Below are positions 46,421-57,487 of a DNA stretch of 64,000 nucleotides, piece by piece. A model generated the notes under the pieces. That model had not been told where the DNA came from, searched no databases, and worked only from the letters and a program-made list of their open reading frames with translations. Position 1 is the first letter of the stretch, and each line of letters starts with the position of its first letter. The position numbers and the translations under genes were made by a program. Source of the stretch: Hydrangea macrophylla (Eukaryota; Streptophyta; Magnoliopsida; Cornales; Hydrangeaceae); the NCBI GenBank assembly GCA_033977485.1, contig CM066983.1, positions 109,335,580-109,399,579 on the forward strand, written 5' to 3'.

Positions 46421-47872
46421 TATAGCACTTGGTGTTGTAATTCAACATAGACATATAACATCTCATTGTGGCATATTACCAAGCACAAGGAGTGCATCTA
46501 TGTGAAAGATAAAAGGAGCTTTGAGATTTTCATAGAAACGAATTATAAGCTAACGTTTGACTATCAAGGATGCATGACATACAAGATGAAGCCTCTATGG
46601 CTTCTAATCCGAATGATTTGTCCATCCTACACTAATTAATCTACTTGGTGGACAAATCACCTATGAAGCCTTCAAAAGATAGTATTTAAAACCCAAGAGT
46701 TTGAACAATCAAAGATGCTTGACATCAAAGAACCATGTTATAAATCCCACACACAATATTTATCAAACATATGGAGTGCAAAAACACAAGGTTACATAAT
46801 ATTCCATACGAAATACATAGGGTAAGATTCAAAGTCTAAGTTATGACAATAAAAATCCAATACAAATAAGATGAAGCCCCTAGTTTTGAATCCTACACAA
46901 ATGAAATGAACCCTAGAAATGCTACAACAATAAATCCAAGAGCTCATGATCCACAACCTAAGTAAATCTAACTAATAATGAAAAAATATAGCAATGTCAT
47001 CAAAGGAAAAGAGATAGAAGATGTACCTAGCCATTAAAACTTCAATTGATTGATTCAAGTTTACACAAATTGAGAAGAAATGGAAGGGAACCCAAGTGAG
47101 TTCCAAAATGAGAGCAAAGAACCCTAAAAATTCACTATCAAAAGCTCCCCAATAAAAATGACAACTCTTTCTATTTATACAAAACCACAAGAATGACAAA
47201 CTTGTAAATAAAAAAGGGAGAAAACTGCAACCGCGGATCGATCCCTTCTTTGGGCCGAATCGATCCGCCTTTCATCTGGGCAGTTGATATCTCTTCGAAA
47301 AGTCGCGGATCGATCCCTTCATTGGGGCGGATCGATCTATCTTGGGATTTTTTTGGAAGAATGCTCCTTCGGAATCGTAAATCGATTTGCTCAAAAGGCT
47401 GGATCGATTCGCGTCTTTTGAATATGATATTAGGCTCCTCTAAAACTTGTAAATAAAAAAAAGGGGGAAAACTGCAACCGCGGATCGATCCCTTCTTTGG
47501 GCCGGATCGATCCGCCTTTGCTGAAGTTCTTTCCTTTTCCTTTTTATGATATAAGAACCAAACGGAGTTGGTTTTCACTTTGAATAAGTTCCCAAACGCT
47601 ACAAGAAAGAAATTTTTATTAGCAATAAGTAAACAACAACAAAAATAACAAAAGTACAATTTATCCATTAAATCTCCCAATATAAGTGATAATTTGTGTC
47701 CAATAAGGGTAAAATCATGTAGTTAAGAATGCAATATTGGACACGAATCACTAACATCAAAGTCATTCCTCCTAAATATATTATATGGAAGAAAAAAAAA
47801 TACACACTTATGAATATAATTACACTCACAAAAATGCGTCATGGTAAAAAATAACTAATTACACTTCGTAAA
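46421..47872 (-). repeat. LTR-like repetitive region with cggatcgatcc cassettes
   Basis: The blocks caaccgcggatcgatccctt and ccggatcgatccgcct occur at about 47230-47272 and again 247 bp downstream (47477-47519), with a diverged copy between. The same approach sequence (acttgtaaataaaaaaaggg) precedes both. The word cgaat flanks a possible LTR-like segment (46558-46562 and 47734-47738), with TGTCC at its minus-strand start. The opposite end lacks CA, so the call is tentative. Frames across it are repeat-derived. Confidence 0.4.
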
Positions 47873-47877
47873 TTAAT

Positions 47878-48510
47878 TGATATGCACAAAAATATTAGGT
47901 CAAAGTCAAGCCTCGCCACCTCAACAAAGAGAAGCCAAGTCATCCTGAATTTGGACTGACTACGCAGCCGTCCCGGGCTGTTACGCAAAACTGACCGGTT
48001 TGGTCATAAGTCCGGGTGTTCTTTCCAGATGGACCCCACATGGGCGCGCCTCCAGTAAGCGTGATTGCTTGGCCAGCAAGCCTCCAAGCAGTTTCCTATC
48101 CCAGTTAGAAGACTAATTGGAATGAGCAAGTAATTTCCTAAACCACTTAGGAAACACTCCTAAATTCATGTAAATCAAGCTGTAAATAGATTAGGCTCCA
48201 TAGTCTATGAACTTACCTTGTACGGGTGGTCTCTTGCACCTATAAAAGAGGCCACCCGCCCCCATTGAAGGGGTCGCATTCTAAACCTAAAGAATAGCAT
48301 ATTATTTTCACTTAGACGCATACACCCGGTTGGTTTTATGCTAGTGCCGCCCAACTGTTGGTTCACCAGGCCCGCCGGTGATCTGTTAGTGAAGCGCATC
48401 GACGCACCCGTGGACGTAGGCTACCTCATTAACGGGGCCGAACCACATACAAACTTCATTGTGTCCATCTCTTTCGTATATTTCTTCTTACCCAAATTTT
48501 GACATCATCA
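47878..48510 (+). repeat. 5' LTR of the Tat element
   Basis: 633 bp, TGATATGCAC to ACATCATCA. It aligns base for base with 60686-61319. By eye about 6-7 percent of the first 200 positions differ, implying an old insertion. Confidence 0.93.
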
Positions 48511-48529
48511 GTTTATCCGGGATAGCACA

Positions 48530-51398
48530 TTCCAGATGTTGGGAAGCAGTTTCGCCAAACTCAAGATCCTGGCCTGGCATACCTCGGGGATCCTTGGAGG
48601 TTCGGTCGACCCGGTTGCAAATAAAAACATAAAAACAGTTAGCAGATTGACAACCTCCTGGAGTAAAGAAAAAAAAAAGGCATACCGGGCGGTCTTACCC
48701 CTCAACTCCCCCACCCAAGAAGTCCTCAGCTAGCTCCCTGGGGCCCGGTGGCAGAAACGAAGGGTGGATACCTAGAAGAACTTGTTTTTCCACCCCTTGT
48801 TGTTACTTGGGCATTTGATAATGATCTTCCTACCCTGTCGGTCAGAAAAAGAACAGAACCCGACCTCCTGGTGCACGGGGAACGGTCGGTGGGCCCATAA
48901 AAACTCTTGGAGGGTGAGTTTGTATCCGAAGGCTTGGGGCCACAAAGAGATGGACCCCATCATGAATCTCCACCCATTAGGAGCTAACTGCCTGGGAGGG
49001 ATCCCGAGGTAGATCAAGACGTCCCGGGCGACAGTGCAGTGGAAGACGAAGGCCAACCATAAGTGCATCCTCGTACAAAGTGACGAAGCCAGGCTGATAG
49101 AGATGTGCCCCGCCGGGGTTCACGGCTAAGGAGCAACCATCGGAAAGAGCATACCTATCCCTAATCCGGACGAGGTCCTGATAACGCAGAATAGAAGGGG
49201 CACTACAACAAAAATGGCCTATAGAGACATTTATTTTGAGACAAAAAATAAAAGTGTCTTTAGAAGTTACTTGTAACGACACATAATTTTCCGTCTCTAC
49301 AAAAGAAAATAATTGTCTTTAAAAGTGACTTGTAAGGACGCATAATTATTTGTCTCTACAAACGAAAATAATTGTCTTTAGAAGTTACTTATGAGGACAT
49401 ATGATTTTTGGTCTGTAAAAAAGTAAATAAGTGTCTGTAGAAATTCCATGTAAGGACATATAGTTATTCGTCTCTAAAAAAAAAAAAAAAAACCATGACT
49501 TTAGAAGTTACTTGAAAAACACATAATTTCCTGTCTCTACAAAAAAAAAATAAGTATATTCAAAAGTACAAAATAACGACATTTATTAATTTTTTTTCTT
49601 TATAAAGAGAGAATTATCTCAATAAACAAGAAAAAAATTAACATAACAAGAAAAACGGCATGTCCCCGCATTTAATAATATATCTTTAATTACCAGTATT
49701 TATTTATTTTTAAATAAGTGTTGTTCATTACCAAGATTTTAAAGAACACTCACAAATACCAGCACTTGGTAGTTAAATGCCGATACTTAACATCATTTTC
49801 ATACAAAATACCGATAATTAGCAACGTTTGTAAACCAATGTCGTTAATTAACAGCATTTGAAATTTAAACGTTTTCCCTCTGTCCTACCTTAATAAAATG
49901 AGGTCGGTATTTATGCCTAATGTTTCTAATCTTTAATGTTATTTAAGCATGAAGGACAACACAAGGGAAAATATACAGCTCGATTTAGGGTAGTTTCCGC
50001 TTTGCTATTGCGATAGCTTTGAAATTGCTTTTGTCAGAATAGATTATAATAGTTGTGGTGTTTGAATAATGAATTGTAAAAGTGGTTACAGTGGATGAAT
50101 ATATTAAGTAGGTGTTTGGTGACATAAAAATAAAGTGGCTTTAAATGTTCAAAAAACAATTATGCCCCTGGACTGTATTGAATACACAGTTATTTTGTAC
50201 ACATAGTTATTTTAAATAGTTCTCCATAATATTAATTTTAATAAAAATTAATTACTTAAATAATTAATTAAATAAATGCATTCGATAATAATAACTATAG
50301 TAATATATAATATAAAAATAAGTAAATATATTAGTAATATAAAATATATTACTACTAGTGTTTAATACTTTAAATATATGTAAATAGTACATGATTTTAT
50401 TATATACAAATAAATAATTTTCGTACTTGTAGTTGAAAGTTGGTTACTTGGTCAAGCGGATTCAAGACTGCAACATATTCAAGGAGGTCTTAAGTTCAAA
50501 ACTTGGTAGACTATTAGGAAAAAAAATTGGTGCAATTTCTAGTGACACTCATAGCGACACAAAAATATATGTGTTAGTAAAAGTAGCTTCTAGTGGCAGT
50601 TTTAATGACACTTTCGTTTTGTCGTTACTCACAATTATATGTCACTTCAAAAGTAACATTTAGTGACACTTTTAATGACAATTTTTTTTTCTGTCGTTAC
50701 AAAGTAACCTTTACCAACAGTTTTACCAACACTTGGGTAAGTGTCTCAACAAGGCTTAGCGACAGCACCTATTATGACACTTAAGTAAGTGTTGGTAAAA
50801 CAACTAGTGACACATTTTATGACCTATTGTAACACTTTTTCCTGTCTTAAAAAGTCTATTTTGTTGTAGTGGGGTAAACTCACAGGCGAACACCACCTCG
50901 GGGTCAATCTTCCCTAGTGTCTCATCGCCCCCGCCCAGGGAGATGAAGGCGGCGGGGGCCTCCTGCTCTGACTCACTATCAGACACACGGACAGGGATTC
51001 TGCCCTCACTCTGATGGTCTGACGGGGTAGCGGAAGGCATACTTAAACTTGTGTCGGGAGTTCCCGACCGGGACTGCTCATTCTCTGACCTAGACGCGGA
51101 GTCAAAATCAGAATTTTTCATCTCTGGCACTCCTACCGGGGTGGGGGAGCAGGCTACGACCTAGGTATGGGTCAGGAACTCTGAGTCTGAGGTATAAAGG
51201 GGGCAGGGTTATTAACCTGAAAAGCAAAAAGTATATAGTCTTAAAGACAAGGTGAAACTCAGTCAGAACTACCCGGGGACAGCCCGCTCGATTCAACCTA
51301 TCTAACGTACCTTCCGACTTGAAGAAGGAACAACACCTGAGAAAGAAAAAGTCCCACTCCTGTTCTAACCTAAGAGGGTTCGCCCTCTCCAGCCTCAC
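48530..51398 (-). pseudogene. Antisense ORF of the Tat element ('putative gypsy type transposon' domain), broken
   Basis: Read on the minus strand, an acidic Ser-rich N-terminal part (from about 51122, MKNSDFDSASRSENEQ) leads, once the CACTA is ignored, into SILRYQDLVRIRDRYALS. Then follow LYEDALMVGLRLPLHC, DVLIYLGIPPRQLAPNGWR and PSNNKGWKNKFF. These are the conserved blocks of the plant domain annotated as putative gypsy type transposon (PF04195-like), known as an extra ORF in Tat elements. Its molecular role is unknown. Here it is broken by the CACTA insertion at 49201-50871 and by stops after about 48775. An upstream start MRLERANPLRLEQ at 51398 and a possible intron (acceptor tttgcttttcag near 51215) suggest a spliced transcript. 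Its probable TATA box is at 51565-51573. Confidence 0.75.
49201..50871. mobile_element. Non-autonomous CACTA element, 1671 bp, TSD ggg
   Basis: Left terminus CACTACAACAAAAATGGCC; right terminus ...ttttgttgtagtg. Perfect ggg duplications lie at 49198-49200 and 50872-50874. The left subterminal array repeats gtgtctttagaagttacttg and ggacgcataat. The right array repeats agtgacacttttaatgacac and gtcgttac. No transposase. It interrupts the antisense ORF of the host retrotransposon. Confidence 0.92.
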
Positions 51399-51872
51399 TT
51401 AGAAAAGAAGAAGAAGAGGATGATGAACTAAAACTGAAAAGGGAACATTACAAGGTTAGCGGAGAAGAAGGGCTCGGGAAGCTTTACCGGACGCTTTTTT
51501 GCTCTCAAACCGCTCGATATCTCTATCAAATGGCAGTAGGAATCCCAGAAATGAATTAAGTGTTCTTTATATAAGGAGCGTGGACGGTCCAGATCAAGCC
51601 GAATCTAACGGCCAGGAAATTTTTTTGCCTAAACCTACCGATAATTGTCATCTCGGGCACGTGGAATGTCGCCTCAAAAGACGCGCCTAATTAATGCCAG
51701 ATGTTACAGTCCAGTTACGATGTGACTACTCAGTTACGTTCATACCAACCTCGCTAGATCCTGACCAGGCCAGTGACTAGTTGACATGTGGCAGAAGTAG
51801 GTCCCGGGCCCACAGAGCCACCACTCGGTCTTGACCCCGGAAGACCAGCTCGATCGATCACGACTCGGGTGG
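51350..51872. repeat. 523-bp internal duplication, upstream copy
   Basis: From gtcccactcctgttctaacc to cacgactcgggtgg. It matches 60064-60586 at a constant offset of 8714 bases. It holds the antisense TATA box tatataaag (minus strand, 51565-51573) and the start of the antisense ORF. Confidence 0.93.
51565..51573 (-). promoter_or_regulatory. Antisense TATA box (tatataaag), upstream copy
   Basis: It lies about 170 bp upstream of the antisense ORF's first possible start at 51398 and is conserved in the 3' UTR copy at 60279-60287. Function as a promoter is inferred. Confidence 0.5.
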
Positions 51873-52027
51873 AAGATGCTAGAGATATCATCAACAAATG
51901 ACGCGCCACCAGAGGGGAGGAATCAGGACAAAAGGCCCGGGAATCGGCTAAAGACCCTTCGGCCAAGAGCCTGGGAGATCTTAGGCACACAATTACCCAA
52001 AATCGGAGCCGGGTTCTATCCCCGAGG

Positions 52028-53126
52028 ATGACGCACTTTGAGGAGGAGGCCTCATCATCGGACCTGACGTACCGCTCGAATATGGAGAGGAGAACTAGGC
52101 GAGATGTAAATGCCCAGATCGAGGACTTGTAGCAGTAAATCAAAAAATTGAACCGCAAGCAGTGCCACAATCATACCAATACAGAGGCTGAGTCACCCTA
52201 CACCGCTCGGGTTACTGCATTTCCCATCCCATGGAAATTCAAACCGCCACATCTCAGTTCTTATGACGGTTCAGGGAGCCCAGTGGATCATGTCCGCACT
52301 TACAAGGCTCAGATGGTGCTAGTCATCACAGTCGACGAGTTACTATGCCTGGCCTTCCCCAGTACCCTTAAAGGCCCAGCCTCGCAGTGGTTCCACGCTC
52401 TAAAACCCCAAACGGTTGATGACGTCAAGACATTTAGCAAGCTCTTCATCAACCAGTTTGTGGGGATGCTCGATCGGTCACAATCGGACACCTAGCTGCT
52501 TACCGTCAAGCAGCAAAAGGGAGAGTTCCTAAGGGAGTACGTGGACCATTTCAATCAGCAGAGGCTCCAGATCCGCAACCTGAACGAAACGGTCGCAATC
52601 ATGGCTTTTTGCTCAGGGGTTCAACACACTAAAGTTACTACGTCATTCCACCATGATCGACCGGCAACCCTGGTGGAACTCTTAGAGAGGCTCAGAAAGT
52701 ACATCAGCACAGAGGAGTTTCTAAACTCCAAGCTCGCCAGCTTTGCGGGAGAAGAGTCCCCGAGAGCTAAACGGAAATGTGAGGGCTCCGAGAAGGGTCC
52801 AGGAAAGAAGCCCAGGCAAGATCAGCAGAGAGGCAGTCGGGATCAGGCGCCGATTATCTTCACCCCAATTTTCCGGCCAATCCATGAAGTTATGGCCGCC
52901 GCAAAGATCTAGAGGTTACTCTAGGAGCCCGCCAAGTTAAAAAGCCCGCCCGGTAAGAGGAATCGGGACAAGTTTTGTCGCTTCCATAAAGACCACGGGC
53001 ATGACACAGAGGATTGCTTTAAGCTTAAGATTGCCATTGAGAAGCTGATCGAGCAGGGCCACCTAGCCGAATTCATGGCAGCAGACAGACGACCTCAACA
53101 AGAAACCCCGGCTCCCGAGCAACTGT
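52028..53126 (+). pseudogene. Tat gag (capsid/nucleocapsid), stops in frame
   Basis: The frame starts MTHFEEEASSS. It contains the retrotransposon gag core (PPHLSSYDGSGSPVDHV, then LKGPASQWFHAL and GEFLREYVDHFN) and the Tat-type zinc knuckle CRFHKDHGHDTEDC near 52975. Stops at 52130, 52136, 52495, 52912 and 52922 break it. The frame continues without shift into the protease. Confidence 0.88.
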
Positions 53127-55129
53127 AACCCCGCGGGCAAATCAATGTAATCTCTGGAGGCACTTCGGGTGGAGGGGATTCACAGTCGGCCAGGAAGAGG
53201 CATACCTGGGCATCCCGATCGGATGTCTGGCATGTCCAATCCACCCGCTCTTCCCCAACCGACGTGTTGACGTTCTCATCCGAGGATATGCTAGACCTGC
53301 ACTACCCTCATGATGATCTGCTGGTGGTGACGCTCTCCGTAGCAAACTACGTGATCAAAAAGGTGTTGGTAGACACGGGCAGCTCCTCCGACATTATGTT
53401 TGTCTTAGCATTCGATTAGCTCGGGATATCCAGGGATCAACTTCGATTAGTGGCCACTCTCCTGGTAGGTTTCAACGGGTCCAATACCCAACTGCTCGGT
53501 ACCATTGAGCTCCCGGTCCTTATGGAAGCCTACCCCCAGCAGGCATCTGTACTGGCAAGCTTTGTGGTCGTGGAAGCCCCATCTGCATACAATGTCATCC
53601 TGGGAAGGCCAACTTTCAACAAGGCTAATGCGGTAGTGTCAACGTATAGCATGGTAGTTAAATTCCCGACCCCTCAAGGACCCGGGAGCCTGCGAGGAGA
53701 CCAAGCCATCGCTCGAAGTTGCTAAGTCAGTTCCTTGCGTCGGGAAGCCGTTACGGAAATGCTAAACATTCAGAAGATGGACCCTAGAGATAAAAGTAAC
53801 AGAGTAGGTCTAATGGAAGAGCTGGAACAGGTAGTGTTAGATCCTCGGTTTCCTAACCAGACTGTCAGCATTGACACTCTCTTAGAGCCAGGCCTCAAGG
53901 AGGAGCTGGTTCAATTCCTGCGGCAAAACCAGGATGACTTCGCCTGGAGCCATGAGGACATGCCTGGGATAGATCCCCAGGTCATGTCTCACCGTCTCAA
54001 TACCATCCCGGATTCCCATCCGGTCAAACAGAAGAGGCGGGTTATGGCACCCGAGAGACAAGCGACAGTATCTGAGGAAGTCGAGAAGCTCCTGAAAGCC
54101 AATTCTATCCAAGAGGTCCACTATCCCGACTGGTTAGCACATGTTGTACTAGTAAAGAAAAGCAACGGGAAGTGGAGAATGTGTGTAGATTTTACTGATC
54201 TGAACAAGGCCTGCCCCAAGGACTGCTACCCACTGCCCAGGATAGACCTCCTTGTGAACTCCACAGCTAGTCATGCGCTCTTCTCGTTCATAGACGCTTA
54301 CTCGGGGTACAACCAAATCAGTATGTACCCTAGGGATGAAGAGAAGACCTCCTTCATCACGGACCAAGGAACGTACTGCTATAAGGTAATGCCCTTCAGC
54401 CTCAAGAACGTCGGGGCAACCTATCAATGCCTGGTCAATCACATGTTCAAGGACCTGATCGGGAAATCCATGGAAGTCTACGTTGACAATCTTTTAGTCA
54501 AAAGCCGAGATGAGTCAGACCATCTTGAACATCTGGCCGGGGCATTCAGCATTTTGAGGAAGTTCGGGATGAGGTTGAACCCGGCCAAGTGCACATTTAG
54601 CGTCTCATCCGGAAAGTTTTTGGGACACCTAGTGAGCAGACGGGTATTGAAGCAAACCCTGACAAAGATCCAGGCCATTATAAATATACGGTTACCCAGG
54701 TCAACCAAGGAAGTTCAGAGCTTGGCTGGGCGGGTCGCCGCATTGAACAGGTTCGTCTCCCGAGCTACCGACCGGTGCCTGCCATTTTTCAGAATCCTCC
54801 GCAAGGCCTTTCAGTGGTTAGAAGAGTACAAGGAAGCATTCCAGGGGCTCAAGAAGTACTTGGCATTGCTCCCTTTACTCTCAATACCTGTGCCAAACGA
54901 GGAATTGTTCTTATATTTGGCAGTGTCACCCTCAGCGGTTAGCTTGACTCTCATTCGAGAAGAGCATGGGATACAATTCCCGGTCTACTATACTAGCCGG
55001 GCACTTCAAGGCGCGAAAAGCAGATATTCACGCATAGAGAAGCTTGCATTTGCTGTCATTACCTCCGCCTGTACTTTCAGGCTCACACCATCGTGGTCCT
55101 CACGGATCAACCACTTTGCAGGATCTTGA
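53127..55129 (+). pseudogene. Tat protease and reverse transcriptase with first RNase H, decayed
   Basis: Aspartic protease: VDTGSSSD at about 53368, then the conserved YNVILGRPTFN flap-downstream block near 53594. RT: DFTDLNKACPKDCYPLPRID (finger/palm), FSFIDAYSGYNQI and the catalytic box YVDN (about 54478). The usual YVDD has an Asp to Asn change in the second catalytic aspartate. The first RNase H carries YYTSRALQGAKSRYSRIEKL. The 464-residue stretch from 53735 is open, but a frameshift near 55080 ends it and a stop near 53722 separates it from the protease. Confidence 0.9.
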
Positions 55130-55800
55130 GCAGGCCCGAGACATCTGGGAGGCTTGTTAAAAGGGCCTTGGAATTAGAAGAGTTTGAAGTGGTCTATCGA
55201 CCCCGGACGGCGATCAAAGGACAAGCCATAGCAGACTTTCTTGTGGAGTTTACATACCCGAAGGATCCGGCACCACCTGGGCTACAGCCAGGTGTCCCAA
55301 CCTAGATACTTTACATGGATGGGTCTTCCAATAAATAAAGCAGCGGGGCAGGGATCATCCTGACAACTTCGGATGGGATAATATGCACTTAGGTTCGGAT
55401 TCTGAGCCTCCAACAATGAGGCCGAGTATAAAGCCCTGTTGGTTGGACTGCAACTAGCTACCTTAATGGGTGCACAATAGATTCCAGGGTACAGCGACTC
55501 CCAGCTCGTGGTAAACTAAGTCAATCAAGAATGCGAAGCTCAGGAGGACAACATGGTAGCCTATATGGCCCTTATCCGAGCGATTTCAAAGAAGCTGCGG
55601 GGGTTCTCCGTCACACAAATACCGAAAGGAGAAAATACTAGGGCCGATCGGTTAGCCCGCATGGCTTCGTCTTCTGAGTCAGACTTGCTTGGGATAAGGA
55701 TTGAATACCTGCTCGAGCCAAGTGTGGCCTACTCAGGATGCATGGAGGACGAACTAGTCGCCCTAGGACGCAGCTGGATGGATCTAATTGTGACATTTCT
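55093..55800 (+). pseudogene. Tat second (archaeal-like) RNase H domain, decayed
   Basis: After a +2 shift the frame gives TDQPLCRILSRPETSGRLVKR and EEFEVVYRPRTAIKGQAIADF, the connector of Tat elements. Then come LYMDGSSN (catalytic D), a broken NNEAEYKALLVGLQLA block and IPKGENTRADRLARMAS. A second RNase H between the first RNase H and integrase is diagnostic of Tat. Several stops lie between 55300 and 55530. Confidence 0.85.
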
Positions 55801-56955
55801 AACAACCAGGGCTTTACCAGAGGCGAAAGGGGAAGCCCGTCGGGTCAGATATCGGGTAGCTAGGTACCACATCGTTGATGGAATCCTCTACAAGAGAGGA
55901 TTCTCAATCCCATATCTACGTTGTGTCCATCCCACACAGGTCCAGGCGATATTGTACGAAATCCATGAGGGAGTGTGCGGGAATCACACCGGAGGTCGGG
56001 CACTCTCCAGAAAGGCCGAATATGGCCCGGGACTCCCAGGAGTACGTAAAGAGGTGCGACAAGTGTCAGAGATACTCCCCGATAATCAACAGCCCGGGAG
56101 AGCTTCAGACACCAATTCTTCGTCCATGGTCATTCGCTCAGTGGGGCATCGACATTGTCGGTCCCCTTCCGATGGGAAAAGGGCAAGTTAAGTTCACGGT
56201 TATCACCGTGGACTACTTCACCAAGTGGGCAGAGGCCAAGCCCTTAGCCGCAATCATCTGAGAAGAAGATGGAAAGCTTCGTTGAGAAGAATATCCAAAG
56301 CAGGTTCGGCATCCCCCGGGTCCTGATCAGTGACAACGGCAAACAATTTGACACCCTGATGTTCTCAGGGTACGGGATATCGAATCATTACTCCTCCCCT
56401 GAGCACCCTCAAGCCAATGGCCAGGCAGAGGTGACCAATCGAACTATTCTACAGTCAATCAAAACTAGGCTTGAAGGCGCCAAAGGCCTTTGGGCGGAAG
56501 AACTTCCAACCTCCTGTGGGCCTACCGTACCACTCCCCGAGCGACAACAGGCGAGACTCCATTCTCACTCACCTACGGGTTTGAGGCTGTAGTCCCCACA
56601 GAGCTCGGGTTGCCTACTTATCGAGTGGAAAATTTTAGTGAACGGGGAAATGAGGAAGCACTTAGAGGAGAAGTAGACTTGGTAGAAGAGAAAAGAGATC
56701 GGGCTTACCTAAAAATGGTGGCATACAAGCAGAGAGTCTCCCGGTACTTCAACAGCAGAGTCAAGCACCGCAGTTTCCAGGTGGAAGACTTGGTCCTTAA
56801 GGCTGTAAACCAGTCTACTAAGGTCCCGCCCACGGAAAGTTGGGGCCAAACTGGGAGGTCCGTACCTAGTTACCCGAGTCAACTGCCCGGGCACCTACTG
56901 GTTACAAACTCTAGACGGGCACCACCTCTCTCATCCATGGAACGTGCAGCACCTC

Positions 56956-57437
56956 TGTAACAACCCTAAAATTTCTATATAAATAATTATTTTAATTATT
57001 ATTTTCAGTTAGCAATATTATATGAGTGTGCCTATGTAAGACATGTGTTTGGAAAATTTTAAGTGTTTTGTGGACATATAAATTAAATCATGAGTGAGCG
57101 CGTTTAGTTTGGAAGTTATATTTTATTAATTTATATTTGTTAAAAAAATAAAATGAAGGGTTGATATGTATTTTTGTTATATAGTGTTTACAAGCCCGCG
57201 AATGTGTTAAATAATGTAATTAACATTAAAACTTAGTACCGGGGTCATGGGAACCCATTGGTCTACTCATTTTAATACTTTGTACTGCATTCTGGGCTCA
57301 TATAGGTCTCTTTTGTGAGCCCACAAAAAGAAAAACGGGATTTATATATATTTATGTGTGTTTATTTGACATGTGTTGTGTGTGTAGTGTACATATCTAC
57401 TTATGTTAAAAACCCTAGCCACCCAAAAGAGAGAACA

Positions 57438-57487
<50 letters not shown>

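Noticed and set aside
47171..47680. 169-residue minus-strand frame
   Set aside because: It runs through the cggatcgatcc repeats and gives repeated RSIRP/SIRPNEGIDPR-like words; no protein family recognised.
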